A stretch of DNA of 64,000 bases from Streptomyces sp. MUM 178J. Its GTDB lineage: Bacteria; Actinomycetota; Actinomycetes; Streptomycetales; Streptomycetaceae. The first letter of the stretch is position 1. Each line of letters opens with the position of its first letter. Shown here in pieces: positions 17,201-24,967 of the stretch. The notes below the pieces were generated by a model. It was not told the origin of the DNA and made no database searches. It saw only the letters and a list, made by a program, of their open reading frames with translations. Position numbers and translations under genes: made by a program. The stretch lies in contig NZ_JADWYQ010000021.1 of NCBI RefSeq assembly GCF_022414575.1, positions 1-64,000 of the forward strand. Direction: 5' to 3'.

Positions 17201-17607
17201 TGCTCCGGGGCGGCGGCCGTCGGCTCGGCGGCGGGAGCGGGCTCCTGCAGGTCCGCGGCTTCCGGAACGGCGGCCGCCGGCGCCGCTGCGGCGGCTTCCG
17301 GAACCGCCTGCTGCTCCTGCTGTGCCGGCAAGGGCGCCTGCGCGTGGGCGGCGTCCGGTGTGTGGGCGGCGTCCTGCCCAGGTACGGGCGCGGGCACGGC
17401 GGCGGGGGTGTGCACGGGCTGCGGCGCGACCGGCTGCGGGTCGCTCCATGCCCCCGCCGAGCCGGGCATCAGCAGCAGATCGTCCTCGTCGGCGTTGTCG
17501 GAGGCGTCAAGGAAGGTGTACGCACCCGGAGCGGGGACGCCCGGCTGTTCCACCAGCCTTGCGTTCTCCGGCAGCCCCTCGCCCGGGACCTGGCCGGTGT
17601 CAGTCAT
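14221..17607 (-). CDS. cobT: BluB-CobT fusion with long disordered N-terminus (dimethylbenzimidazole synthase and phosphoribosyltransferase)
   Basis: This is one frame of 1128 codons starting at ATG 17607 after GAGGGG. Residues 1 to about 555 are low-complexity Pro/Ala/Glu/Gln sequence (including EAPEAPEAPEAPD). Residues about 556-760 are a BluB-type flavin nitroreductase (MRERRDIRNGFRSDPIP, SVGHSQPWDF, ARAEGLGVGWVSFF), which turns reduced FMN into 5,6-dimethylbenzimidazole. Residues about 775-1128 are CobT (GRGTGINDEML, GEGTGALLALPLV), which joins that base to nicotinate mononucleotide ribose phosphate. The fusion thus carries two consecutive steps of lower-ligand synthesis for B12. Typical separate BluB and CobT are about 220 and 350 aa. 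Confidence 0.93.
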   Translation of the reverse strand: MTDTGQVPGEGLPENARLVEQPGVPAPGAYTFLDASDNADEDDLLLMPGSAGAWSDPQPVAPQPVHTPAAVPAPVPGQDAAHTPDAAHAQAPLPAQQEQQAVPEAAAAAPAAAVPEAADLQEPAPAAEPTAAAPEQIAAQAPLPPQVVAPERPQAPAAAPAPPDPAVQEAVPAEQPVMPEPVAHQEPATRTAEPVPPYEATEHAAAPQEPAAPVAPAADEHVPGAHEMGGRDSGSVDLGGVRVPPAAMAPPSPSQSPRRPLHMGPPVPEPTSGVVRSLADRGPAGAPQASPQPAEPLPVQSAVAEATGAEPMAAPPAPAPPAAAEPEQPAASEPVQVTVGHQGLAAAPGLEYLDVPGEEAAAVLPGPQLGEIPPQAGIPWNPQPPMAPLSPQSPESHGQPTSTAAPAETVVSPATMGPGHQPAPAAVVPAPRSVEPPAEPARSAPEPFAPQAEPATEPAAEQEPLAPEAPEAPEAPEAPDAAVLEPAPQPVPHSERQTEPVQQAEAVQQQEAAQQPGAADGEPAPEEREAPADPETAPAAAPAPAPAPAPENGPAPGYADAEREAVLRVMRERRDIRNGFRSDPIPHEVLLRVLEAAHTAPSVGHSQPWDFVVIRSAETRRTMHELAQRQREAYAKSLPKGRAKQFKELKIEAILDTPVNIVVTADPTRGGRHTLGRHTQPQMAPYSSALAVENLWLAARAEGLGVGWVSFFDEREMVRALGLPEHLEVVAYLCVGYVDEFPEEPELMQAGWSKRRPLSWVVHEETYGRRALPGEEPHDLLQETVGNIRPLDAKALGEAWERQKRMTKPAGALGMLEIISAQLSGLSRMCPPPVPEPAAVAIFAGDHGVHAQGVTAWPQEVTAQMVANFLGGGAVCNAFANQVGAEVCVVDVGVAGDLPATPGLLPRKVRPGTADFTNGPALGREEVHAAMVVGIETARDLVAAGNKALLTGEMGIANTTASASLIAVYTGMDPSEITGRGTGINDEMLARKVDVVRRALELHAPDPADPVGVLAAVGGLEHAALVGFILGGASLRTPVVLDGVSAGAAALVARAIAPEALAACIAGHRSAEPGHVAALNKLGLRPLVDLDLRLGEGTGALLALPLVQSAARAMHEVATFDSAGVTEK

Positions 17608-17938
17608 GCGTACCCCTCGCCCATCGCTTGTGATCCTTCGCCTGTGGCCCGGGGCGTCGCGCCGCGGCGCACCCCGCGCCCGTCAACAAGAACGAGCGGG
17701 TGCGCCACGCGGCACGATGGCCCCGGCAGCAAGCATTGTCGCGGCCGATCGCCCCTGCGGCAGGCAGTTCCGCAGCGGTTCGGTGTGGGCTGCGCCACGT
17801 CGCGCTCCCCCCGGTTCCGACGTACCACAACCGGAGCCCAATGCGGCCCCTTTTTCCGGACATTGGTGAACCAATCGCCGAACGCCCGGCTGCGGTACGA
17901 CGATCGGCCAGCCTACCCCGCGCCGTCCGTCCGCGGGG
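17608..17938. other. 331-bp gap between cobL and cobT; no cobalamin riboswitch seen
   Basis: The minus-strand sequence ahead of cobT was searched by eye for the B12-box and the conserved riboswitch core, and none was found. It holds a possible ribosome site (GAGGGG) close to the cobT start. Several small open frames exist but none is convincing. Confidence 0.5.
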
Positions 17939-19213
17939 TCACAGGGCGCGGTCGGGCTGCCTGGGCGCGGCCCTGCCGGAGAGCAGGAAGACGACGCAGC
18001 GGTCGCGCTCCGCCCAGTCGGCGGTGTCGAGTTCGACGGACTGGAGCAGCGCGCACTCGACGGTGTAGCCGCCGGCGGCCAGAGCCGCTCCGACGGCCTC
18101 GGCCTCGTCGCGGGTGGTGGCATGGGTGACGATGCGGTCGGGGCGGCGCTCGGCGCAGGCGGTGACCACGGCGACGCCGCCTCCTCCGATCCGTACGACG
18201 TCCGGCTCCGGCAGCCGTTCGAGCACGTGCGGGGCGTGGCCCTGCACCGTCTGGAGCTGTACGCCGAAGCGGCGGGCGGCGGCCTCGGTCCTGCCGCAGG
18301 CGGCGGGGTCGGCGTCGACGGCGATCACCGCTGCGCCGAAGCGGGCGGCCTCCACGGCCAGTGCGCCGCTGCCGCAGCCGATGTCCCACACGAGGTCGCC
18401 GTAGCGCGGTCCAAGGCGGGCCAGCTGTGCGGCGCGCAGTTCGGGGGCGTCGCCCGGGCTCCCGCCGGGCCCGTCGCCGTCACCGTCACCGTCACCGTTC
18501 CCGTACTCCTCGGGGGCGAGCGCCCAGCCGCGCACCGGGGGCGGGTAGCCCAGGTCGCGCCCCATGGCCCAGCCGCCCGCGCCGTTGCCGGGCGGTGTGC
18601 CGCCGCCGCCCGCGCCGCCGATGACGATCACCACGTTGGGGTCGCTCCAGACGTGGTCGGCGGCCTTGTCGGAGGTGAGGACGGTGACCTGCTCGCGTTC
18701 CGTGCCGAGTTCCTCGCAGATGACGAAGGTGCGGTGCACTCCGTCGAGGAGGAGGGCGAGCTCCGCGGGGCCTGCGCCGGGCGAGGTGAGCACGGCGACC
18801 TTGCCGTGGGCACGGCAGACGTTGACGGCACGGCGCAGCGTGCGGGCGTGGGCGACGACGATCTGGGCGTCGTCCCAGGGCATTCCGGCGCGGGCGAAGG
18901 CCGCGGCGACCGAGGAGACGGCGGGCACCACCTCGACTTCCAGTCCGTACTCCGGCGCATGCAGGGTGCGGACGACTCCGAAGAAGCCGGGGTCTCCGTC
19001 GGCGAGGACGACCGCGGTGCCGCGGTGGCCGGCGATCCGCCGGGCGGCGAGGCCGACGCTGCCGAGGCGGATGCGTTCCGCGTCGCCAGGCACCTCGGGG
19101 AGGGCCAGGTGATGGGCGGCTCCGGCCACGAGGGTGGCGGCGGAGAGGGCGGAGACGGCTGCCGCGGTGAGGGGCGAGCCGTCCCAGCCGATCACCGTGA
19201 CCCGGTCGGCCAT
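17939..19213 (-). CDS. cobL: Precorrin-6Y C5,15-methyltransferase (decarboxylating), CbiE-CbiT fusion
   Basis: The 424-aa protein starts at ATG 19213 (MADRVTVIGWDG). Residues 1-210 form the CbiE tetrapyrrole methyltransferase (LADGDPGFFGVVRTL, VEVVPAVSSVAAAFARAG). Residues about 275-424 form CbiT, a class I SAM methyltransferase with VWDIGCGSGALAVEAA. The linker at residues 215-265 is Gly-rich and contains a GDGDGDGDG repeat encoded by a hexanucleotide microsatellite. The enzyme methylates C5 and C15 and removes the C12 acetate carboxyl in cobalamin biosynthesis. It lies upstream of cobT on the same strand. Confidence 0.93.
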   Translation of the reverse strand: MADRVTVIGWDGSPLTAAAVSALSAATLVAGAAHHLALPEVPGDAERIRLGSVGLAARRIAGHRGTAVVLADGDPGFFGVVRTLHAPEYGLEVEVVPAVSSVAAAFARAGMPWDDAQIVVAHARTLRRAVNVCRAHGKVAVLTSPGAGPAELALLLDGVHRTFVICEELGTEREQVTVLTSDKAADHVWSDPNVVIVIGGAGGGGTPPGNGAGGWAMGRDLGYPPPVRGWALAPEEYGNGDGDGDGDGPGGSPGDAPELRAAQLARLGPRYGDLVWDIGCGSGALAVEAARFGAAVIAVDADPAACGRTEAAARRFGVQLQTVQGHAPHVLERLPEPDVVRIGGGGVAVVTACAERRPDRIVTHATTRDEAEAVGAALAAGGYTVECALLQSVELDTADWAERDRCVVFLLSGRAAPRQPDRAL

Positions 19214-19335
19214 CGTCGTCAGTCTCCTGGTGTCGTCGCAGGTGGTGAGGCGCCCGCAGGCTGCGGGCACGGTGAGATTACCCGGAGTCCCGCGGCATCG
19301 CCTCGCCGACTGCCGCGGCCCGCGGCCCGCCGGGG

Positions 19336-19968
19336 TCAGTTCCAGTCGGTGAAGGAGGCGTATCCGGCGTCCGCGAACTGGTCGGCCGCGCCCTCGAGGT
19401 CCTCGGGCAACAGGCTCCAGACGATCAGATCGGTGCGGATGTCGGTCCAGCCCCCGTCTTCGGTCTGGGTACGCGCTATCCACGCGTTGCGGAGCACTCC
19501 CTCGCTGATGCAGCCGATCTTCTGGGCGACCTGCTGGGAGGCGGTGTTGTCGGCGGCGGTGCGCAGCTCCAGGCGTTCGAAGTGCTGGTCGCGGAAGAGC
19601 CACTGAGCGACGGCGAGCAGGGATTCGGTGGCGTAGCCCTCGCCGCGCGCCCAGGGGGCGGTGACATACGCGGCTTCGGTGGACAGTGTGCGCCAGTTGG
19701 TGTGCTGCAGCTGGACGATCCCGACGAGCCGCTGGGTGAGGAACTCGGTGACGGCGAAGACGATGCCGCGGCCTTCGCTGCGCTCTGCCGGTGCGGTGGC
19801 ACGGACCCAGGCTTCGGAGTCGGCGGGGGTGTAGGGGTGGGGTGCGGGGGTCCAGGCGGTGACCAGTTCGTCGTTCATCATCTCGGTGAGCGCCGGGACG
19901 TCGGCGTCTTCGAAGGGGCGCAGCACCAACCGCTCCGTGCTGATGGACACGTCCGGGAAGGTCGTCAT
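19336..19968 (-). CDS. RimJ/RimL-type GNAT N-acetyltransferase
   Basis: The 210-aa protein starts at ATG 19968 with GGAG 6 nt upstream, better placed than for the in-frame ATGs at 19974 and 19980. It begins VSISTERLVLRPFEDADVPAL, the usual RimJ-like opening, and has the acetyl-CoA loop PWARGEGYATESL and the helix NTASQQVAQKIGCISEG. Members acetylate N-termini of proteins or small amines; no substrate can be assigned. It lies alone between cobL and metQ. Confidence 0.9.
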   Translation of the reverse strand: MTTFPDVSISTERLVLRPFEDADVPALTEMMNDELVTAWTPAPHPYTPADSEAWVRATAPAERSEGRGIVFAVTEFLTQRLVGIVQLQHTNWRTLSTEAAYVTAPWARGEGYATESLLAVAQWLFRDQHFERLELRTAADNTASQQVAQKIGCISEGVLRNAWIARTQTEDGGWTDIRTDLIVWSLLPEDLEGAADQFADAGYASFTDWN

Positions 19969-20193
19969 GCGCATCTCCATGCCGGTCTGGCGTGCCGGTC
20001 GCCGTATGGTGACCGCTGTTGTCGCGTGGGGCGTTGTGGCTCGTGTGGTGCGTAGCCGTGAAGGCACAGCATGCAACATCGGGCGGGGAGCGTGCATGGC
20101 CGGGTCGGGTACGGCCCGGTATACGGCGAGGCCCGCGCCCTGGAACATGCAGGTCACAGGGTGCGGGCCTGGCGGTCCGTCAGCGGATGCCGC

Positions 20194-21054
20194 TCACTTG
20201 GCGGCTGAGAAGGCAGGAATGACGGAACCTTCGTAGGTGTCCTGGATGTACTTCTTCACCTCGGGCGAGTTGAGAAGTCCGACGAGCTTCCTGACGCGCG
20301 GGTCGTTCTCGTTGCCTTCCTTGACTGCGAGGAAGTTGGCGTACGGGTTGCCCTCGGCCTTCTCCAGCGCCAGGGAGTCGGCGGCGGGCTTGAGGTCCGC
20401 CTCGATGGCGTAGTTGCCGTTGATGACGGCTGCGTCCACGTCGTTCAGGGCGCGGGGCAGGGTGGCGGCCTCAAGCTCCTTGAACTTCAGGCCCCTGCCG
20501 TCGGCGATGTCGGACAGCTTGGCGTCGGCGCCCGCGCCGGCCTTGAGGGTGATCAGGCCGTTGTCGGCGAGCAGCTTGAGCGCGCGGCCCTCGTTGGTGG
20601 TGTCGTTGGGCACGGCGACGGTCTGGCCGGCCTTGAGGTCCTTGAGGTCCTCGGCGCTCTTGGAGTAGAGGCCGAGCGGCTCCAGGTGGACGTCGGCGAC
20701 GGGCACGATGTGGGTGCCGTTCTTCTTGTTGAAGTCGTCGAGGTACGGGCGGTGCTGGAAGAAGTTGGCGTCGACCTGCCCGCTCTCGGTGGCGGTGTTC
20801 GGCAGGACGTAGTCCGTGAACTCCTTGACCTCGAGCTTGAGGCCCGCCTTGGCGGCCAGCTTGTCCTTGACGTAGGTGAGGATGTCGGCGTGCGGCGTGG
20901 GGGACGCGGCGACGACCAGCGGCTTGGAGGCGTCTGCGTTGCCGGAGCCCTGCTCCGGGTCGGAGGCGGTGCCGCAGGCGGTAAGGCCGAGGGCGAGGGC
21001 GGCGAAGGCCGAGGCGGCCGGAGTGACCTTGGTGTTCTTGGTGTTCCTGAGCAC
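20194..21054 (-). CDS. metQ: Methionine ABC transporter substrate-binding lipoprotein (MetQ)
   Basis: The 286-aa protein starts at GTG 21054 with AGAGG upstream. The N-terminal signal has a basic start (VLRNTKNTK), a hydrophobic core and the lipobox LTACG, so Cys about 26 becomes lipidated. The body matches NlpA/MetQ: VAASPTPHADILTYV, LEVKEFTDYVLPNTA, ANFFQHRPYLDDFN and VAVPNDTTNEGRALKLL. It binds D- or L-methionine outside the membrane and delivers it to MetI-MetN. It is the last gene of metN-metI-metQ, 99 bp after metI. Confidence 0.95.
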   Translation of the reverse strand: MLRNTKNTKVTPAASAFAALALGLTACGTASDPEQGSGNADASKPLVVAASPTPHADILTYVKDKLAAKAGLKLEVKEFTDYVLPNTATESGQVDANFFQHRPYLDDFNKKNGTHIVPVADVHLEPLGLYSKSAEDLKDLKAGQTVAVPNDTTNEGRALKLLADNGLITLKAGAGADAKLSDIADGRGLKFKELEAATLPRALNDVDAAVINGNYAIEADLKPAADSLALEKAEGNPYANFLAVKEGNENDPRVRKLVGLLNSPEVKKYIQDTYEGSVIPAFSAAK

Positions 21055-21153
21055 GAAGAGTGCCTCTTTCTGGTGGTGCGGTTGACGCCCGGACAAGGAG
21101 TACGGGCCGATGGGTGCCGGGAGGTTGGTGCCGGGAATGGATCCGGCGGCTGC

Positions 21154-21822
21154 TCAGGCGGCGCGTCCCCGGCGGGCCAGCAGCCGTACGGCGGTGTCGC
21201 CGATGAGCTGCACCGCGGTCACGATCGCGATCAGGATGACGACCGTGATGAGCATGAACTGGGTCTCGAAGCGCTGGAACCCGTAGGTGACGGCCTTGGA
21301 GCCCAGTCCCTCGCCGCCCACCGCACCGGCCATCGCCGAGTACCCGACGAGGACGATGACGGTGGTGGTGACGGCGGAGACCAGCGACGGAAGGGCCTGC
21401 GGCAGCAGGACCTTGCGCACGACGGCGGGGATGGAGCCGCCCATGGACTGGACGGCTTCGACCAGCCCGTGGTCGACCTCGCGGACGGCGGTCTCGACGA
21501 GCCGGGCGAAGAAGGGGATGGCGCCGACGGCGAGCGGCACGATCATCGCGGTGGGGCCGATGAAGGTGCCGACGACGAACTGCGTGAACGGGATCAGCGC
21601 GATCAGCAGGATCATGAACGGCAGCGAGCGGCCGATGTTCACGATCACCCCGAAGACGCGGTTCACGGGGAGGTTCTGCAGCAGTCCGCCCTTGTCGGTC
21701 AGCACGAGGAACACGCCGAGCGGGAGACCGCCGAGGACGGTGACGAGAGTGGACCACAGCACCATGTAGAGGGTGTCTACGGTGCCCTGCTGCAGCAGCG
21801 GCTGCATCTCGGACCAGGTCAC
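21154..21822 (-). CDS. metI: Methionine ABC transporter permease (MetI)
   Basis: The 222-aa membrane protein has about five helices and the permease EAA loop AVQSMGGSIPAVVRKVLLPQALPS that contacts the ATPase. The GTG start at 21822 overlaps the metN stop as GTGA, giving translational coupling. It begins MTWSEMQPLLQQGTVDTLYMV, like other MetI proteins. Confidence 0.95.
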   Translation of the reverse strand: MTWSEMQPLLQQGTVDTLYMVLWSTLVTVLGGLPLGVFLVLTDKGGLLQNLPVNRVFGVIVNIGRSLPFMILLIALIPFTQFVVGTFIGPTAMIVPLAVGAIPFFARLVETAVREVDHGLVEAVQSMGGSIPAVVRKVLLPQALPSLVSAVTTTVIVLVGYSAMAGAVGGEGLGSKAVTYGFQRFETQFMLITVVILIAIVTAVQLIGDTAVRLLARRGRAA

Positions 21823-22877
21823 TCGGCCGCCTCCTCGGCCAGGGCGGGGCCGTCGGCCGCCGCGGCGGACGGGTCGTCGTCCACGACGTCGATCTGCAGG
21901 CCCTGTTCGCGCAGGAAGCCGACGGGGACGACGTTCTCCTCGTACGGTCCGGGCAGCTCGATGCGCATGCGGCCGATCTGCCGGCCGCCGACGGTGTCCA
22001 TCGCGGCGCCGAGGATCGATATGTCGATGTTGTACGTGCGCGAGAGCTGGGAGATCACCGGCTGGGTCGCCGTCTCGCCGTGGAAGGTGACGTCGAGCAC
22101 GGTGCGGTCGGGGCCCGAGGCGTGGCCGCCGACGGGGAAGAGCTCGCGCGCGAGCTCCGAGCCGGGTGTGGCCAGCAGTTCGCTGACCGTGCCTGACTCC
22201 ACGACCTTGCCCTTCTTCATCAGGGCGGCGGAGTCGCAGACGGTTTTGACGACGTCCATCTCGTGGGTGATGAGCAGCACGGTGAGGCCGAGCGCGCGGT
22301 TGAGTTCGCGCAGCAGCGTCAGGATCGAGCGGGTGGTCTCGGGGTCAAGGGCGCTGGTGGCTTCGTCGGAGAGCAGGACCTTGGGGTCGCCCGCGAGCGC
22401 CCGTGCGATGCCGACGCGCTGCTTCTGACCGCCGGAGAGCTGTCCGGGGTAGGCCCTGGCCTTGTCTGCAAGGCCGACCAGGTCGAGCAGTTCCAGGGCC
22501 TTGCGGGAGCGTTCGGCGCCGGAGACCTTGAGGATCTCCAGGGGCAGTTCCACGTTGTCCTGGACGGTGCGCGAGGACAGCAGGTTGAAGTGCTGGAAGA
22601 CCATGCCGATGCGGCTGCGGGCCTCGCGCAGCTCCTTGCCGGCGCGGCGGCCTCGGCCGGCGAGGGCGGTCAGGTCCCGGCCGTCGACGGTCACGGTTCC
22701 GGAGGTGGGACGCTCCAGCAGATTGACGCAGCGGATGAGGGAGGACTTCCCGGCGCCGCTCTGGCCGATGACGCCGAAGACCTCGCCTTCGCGCACCTGC
22801 AGGTCGACGTCGTCGAGGGCGGTGACCTCGCGGCCTCGTGACTGGTAGACCTTGGTCAGGCCTGTTGTGGTGATCAC
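21819..22877 (-). CDS. metN: Methionine ABC transporter ATPase (MetN) with NIL domain
   Basis: The 352-aa protein starts at GTG 22877 (VITTTGLTKVYQSRG). It has Walker A GQSGAGKSS, the signature LSGGQKQRVGIARAL, Walker B and the switch histidine (LLITHEMDV). The C-terminal part (about 265-345) is the NIL domain that binds methionine and inhibits transport in E. coli MetN. It is the first structural gene of the operon. About 230 nt upstream lies a short ORF ending RCMCRMCAF, suggesting leader-peptide control. Confidence 0.95.
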   Translation of the reverse strand: MITTTGLTKVYQSRGREVTALDDVDLQVREGEVFGVIGQSGAGKSSLIRCVNLLERPTSGTVTVDGRDLTALAGRGRRAGKELREARSRIGMVFQHFNLLSSRTVQDNVELPLEILKVSGAERSRKALELLDLVGLADKARAYPGQLSGGQKQRVGIARALAGDPKVLLSDEATSALDPETTRSILTLLRELNRALGLTVLLITHEMDVVKTVCDSAALMKKGKVVESGTVSELLATPGSELARELFPVGGHASGPDRTVLDVTFHGETATQPVISQLSRTYNIDISILGAAMDTVGGRQIGRMRIELPGPYEENVVPVGFLREQGLQIDVVDDDPSAAAADGPALAEEAAE

Positions 22878-23107
22878 AGGGATGTTCCGTCGTTGTCGAG
22901 TGCGCGGCGCGGTGTGTGCGCCGGGCACGGGGCATTCGGGTGTGGAGAGTCAGTGACGGCCGGGCTCATGCGGCGGGTCCGTCCGGGCGGCCCGGGCGGC
23001 GCGTGCGCAGGGGTTCGGTCCGGGGTCGGCGGTCGGGCGCCGACGGACGCCGGACACGGCGCGGCTGTCGGTCTCGCTTCGGGGCGCGAGGCGTACGGCG
23101 GGGGCCC
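22878..23107 (-). promoter_or_regulatory. metN leader with attenuator-like hairpin (23018-23055)
   Basis: The 230-nt stretch between the leader ORF and metN contains nested arms: GTCCGG (23018-23023)/CCGGAC (23050-23055) enclosing GTCGGCG (23025-23031)/CGCCGAC (23038-23044) with a 6-nt loop. Such a structure after a Cys/Met-rich reading frame is what a transcription attenuator or translation switch would need. No known SAM riboswitch class was recognised. Confidence 0.4.
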
Positions 23108-23194
23108 TCAGAAGGCGCACATTCGACACATGCAACGAGCACCGGGCGTCGTTTTCGCCTCGGTCGCAGGGGTGCGGCTGCTCGTCGTGGTCAT
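23108..23194 (-). CDS. Putative Cys/Met-rich leader peptide of metNIQ
   Basis: The 28-codon ORF starts at ATG 23194 and ends RCMCRMCAF-stop, with three Cys and two Met in its last eight residues. It sits alone upstream of the methionine importer on the same strand. A TTTACT 7 nt ahead of the ATG could be a -10 box, so the ORF may be leaderless; no Shine-Dalgarno is visible. Cysteine-rich leaderless ORFs that control sulfur genes by ribosome stalling are known in mycobacteria. The role here is inferred by analogy. A shorter form, MCRMCAF, from an internal ATG is possible. Confidence 0.5.
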   Translation of the reverse strand: MTTTSSRTPATEAKTTPGARCMCRMCAF

Positions 23195-23480
23195 GGCGGC
23201 AAGTAAAGCAGACAGCCGCACGAACTGATCACGACTGTCCGCATTCCGGACGTCGATCATGCGGCATATGGACGGCTTGAGGCTGTACGCCACCGGTGGG
23301 AGCAGACCGGCGACAGGCCGCTTTGACCGGACTGACCTGCGCGGACACCGGGGACGGAGCTCCGGCGGCGGCGTCCGGGCCGTCCGGCACGGCCGCCGGG
23401 CTGTGGTCAAGACCACCGCCCCGGGCAACCCCGTGGGCCCGCTCGCATCGGGCCTTTCAGCCCGTAATACTCTCTAAGCC

Positions 23481-23840
23481 ATGCTTGACGCCCTGACGAT
23501 CGCGATCGGTGTGACCGCGGTCGCCCTCGCCGCCTGGTGCGGCTTCGCCGCCTATCGCGACCAGCCCACCAAGGACTGGCATTTCATCGGCATGGCAGTG
23601 GTGTCGCTGCTGGCCTTCGCCCAGTTGGCGGTCGGCGTCGTCCAGCTCGCGCGGGGCGAGGAGCCCCACGAGGGCACGGCGATCTTCCTGGCGTATCTGA
23701 TCGGCTCGTTCGCCGCCGTCCCGGCGGCCGGCTTTCTGTCGCTGGCGGAGCGGACGCGGTGGGGTTCCGCGACGGTCGCGGCCGGAGCGATCGTGCTGGC
23801 GGTGCTGGAAGTGCGGCTCTACGACATCTGGAAGGGCTGA
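23481..23840 (+). CDS. Four-helix membrane protein, function unknown
   Basis: The 119-aa protein starts at ATG 23481 and consists of four membrane helices (around residues 5-25, 36-57, 66-85 and 94-112) with short loops such as YRDQPTKDW. It is 9 bp ahead of a second membrane protein gene and surely cotranscribed with it. I recognise the pair as commonly conserved in Streptomyces but know no function. Confidence 0.8.
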   Translation: MLDALTIAIGVTAVALAAWCGFAAYRDQPTKDWHFIGMAVVSLLAFAQLAVGVVQLARGEEPHEGTAIFLAYLIGSFAAVPAAGFLSLAERTRWGSATVAAGAIVLAVLEVRLYDIWKG

Positions 23841-23849
23841 GGGGCTTTT

Positions 23850-24311
23850 ATGACGGAGAACCGAACCGCGATCGCCCCGGCCGGGGCGTCGAAGACCCCG
23901 CGGAGCCAGCTCGTCCAGGGGCCCGGCCTGCTGCTGGTGTGGCTGTACGGGGTGATGTCCGTCGGCTCGGTGTCGCGGTCCGCCTACCAGATCCTCACGG
24001 AGTTCGACCGCGCACCGCTCGCGTACTCGCTCTCAGCGGTGGCGGCCGTCGTGTACGCGTTCATCACCTACACACTGGTGCGCGGCGGCGAGAGGGCCCG
24101 CAGGGCAGCGCTGGCCTGCTGCGCCGCCGAGCTCGCGGGCGTGCTGATCGTGGGGACCTGGACGCTTCTGGAGCCGTCGCTCTTCCCCGACGACACGGTG
24201 TGGACGACCTACGGCATGGGCTATGTCTTCATTCCGGTGCTGCTGCCGGTCACCGGGATGCTGTGGCTGCGCAGGCCCCGGATCTCCCCTCCGCCCCGCC
24301 CGGTCCCGTAG
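23850..24311 (+). CDS. Membrane protein, partner of the preceding gene
   Basis: The 153-aa protein starts at ATG 23850. It has a polar N-terminal 25 residues, then four predicted membrane helices, including VWLYGVMSVGSVSRSAYQI and YGMGYVFIPVLLPVTGMLWL, and a Pro-rich end. Spacing of 9 bp to the gene before indicates an operon. Function unknown. Confidence 0.8.
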   Translation: MTENRTAIAPAGASKTPRSQLVQGPGLLLVWLYGVMSVGSVSRSAYQILTEFDRAPLAYSLSAVAAVVYAFITYTLVRGGERARRAALACCAAELAGVLIVGTWTLLEPSLFPDDTVWTTYGMGYVFIPVLLPVTGMLWLRRPRISPPPRPVP

Positions 24312-24388
24312 CCGGGGCACCCCCATGGAGGCGTCGATCCGGCCCTTCGGCGTCTGATCCGGGCCTCCGGCGTCTGAGGAGAGGGGGT

Positions 24389-24407
24389 CCGGGGGCGGAG
24401 CCCCCGG
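24389..24407. terminator. Hairpin between convergent genes
   Basis: CCGGGGGC-GGA-GCCCCCGG forms an 8-bp G+C stem 78 bp after the plus-strand membrane gene and 9 bp before the end of the minus-strand GNAT gene. It sits next to two copies of the word GGCGTCTGA (24349-24378), a motif also seen inverted at about 27830. Confidence 0.75.
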
Positions 24408-24415
24408 TTGGGGCG

Positions 24416-24931
24416 TCAGGCGCTGGCGACGAACGTCCCAGGCCGCACGCCCTTCACCGCTTCCTTCTCCAGGGTGACGACGGTCAGCCTGGGGCCCACC
24501 TGCTCACGGGAGACCGGCGCGTAGCCCCGGCTGCGGTACAGCCGCAGATTGCCCTCGCTGCGGTGGCCGGTGAAGAGCTGGAACCGCTTGGCGGCCGGGT
24601 CCTGTGCGAAGACCGCCTCGATCGCGTCCAGAAGCCGCCCGCCCAGGCCGTGGCGCTGCATCCTGGGGTGCACTATGAGCTTGGCGATACGGGCCGTGCC
24701 CGTCGAGTCGACCTCTCCGCGCACTGAGGCCACCACCTCGCCGCCGAGCCTGGCCACCAGCGCGCAGCCCCGGGCGATTTCCGCCTTGAGGTCGTCGAGC
24801 GTCTGGGTGAGAGGCTCGATGGCGTAGTCCCCGTACAGCTCGGCCTCGCTCTGGTAGCACAGATACTGGAGCTTGAGGATGTGCTCCGCGTCCTGCTCCG
24901 TCGCCGCTGAGATGGTCACGCTCATGCCCAT
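24416..24931 (-). CDS. GNAT N-acetyltransferase
   Basis: The 171-aa protein starts at ATG 24931, preceded by GGGAGG with 9-nt spacing. It has the GNAT acetyl-CoA loop VHPRMQRHGLGGRLLDAIE and the C-terminal GNLRLYRSRGYAPV. It begins VTISAATEQDAEHILKLQYLCYQ. Small single-domain acetyltransferases of this kind act on amines or protein N-termini; no substrate is evident. It lies 36 bp downstream of the sigma factor gene on the same strand and may be cotranscribed. Confidence 0.88.
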   Translation of the reverse strand: MGMSVTISAATEQDAEHILKLQYLCYQSEAELYGDYAIEPLTQTLDDLKAEIARGCALVARLGGEVVASVRGEVDSTGTARIAKLIVHPRMQRHGLGGRLLDAIEAVFAQDPAAKRFQLFTGHRSEGNLRLYRSRGYAPVSREQVGPRLTVVTLEKEAVKGVRPGTFVASA

Positions 24932-24967
24932 GTGCGCATGCCTCCCGCTCACCTGTCCGCCGGTTGT

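Noticed and set aside
17608..17938. Cobalamin riboswitch ahead of the cobT gene
   Set aside because: Expected for B12 genes, but no B12 box or core elements could be found by eye here or in the 122-bp region before cobL.
22878..23230. SAM riboswitch before metN
   Set aside because: No conserved SAM-I or SAM-II core visible; the leader ORF and hairpin explain the region better.
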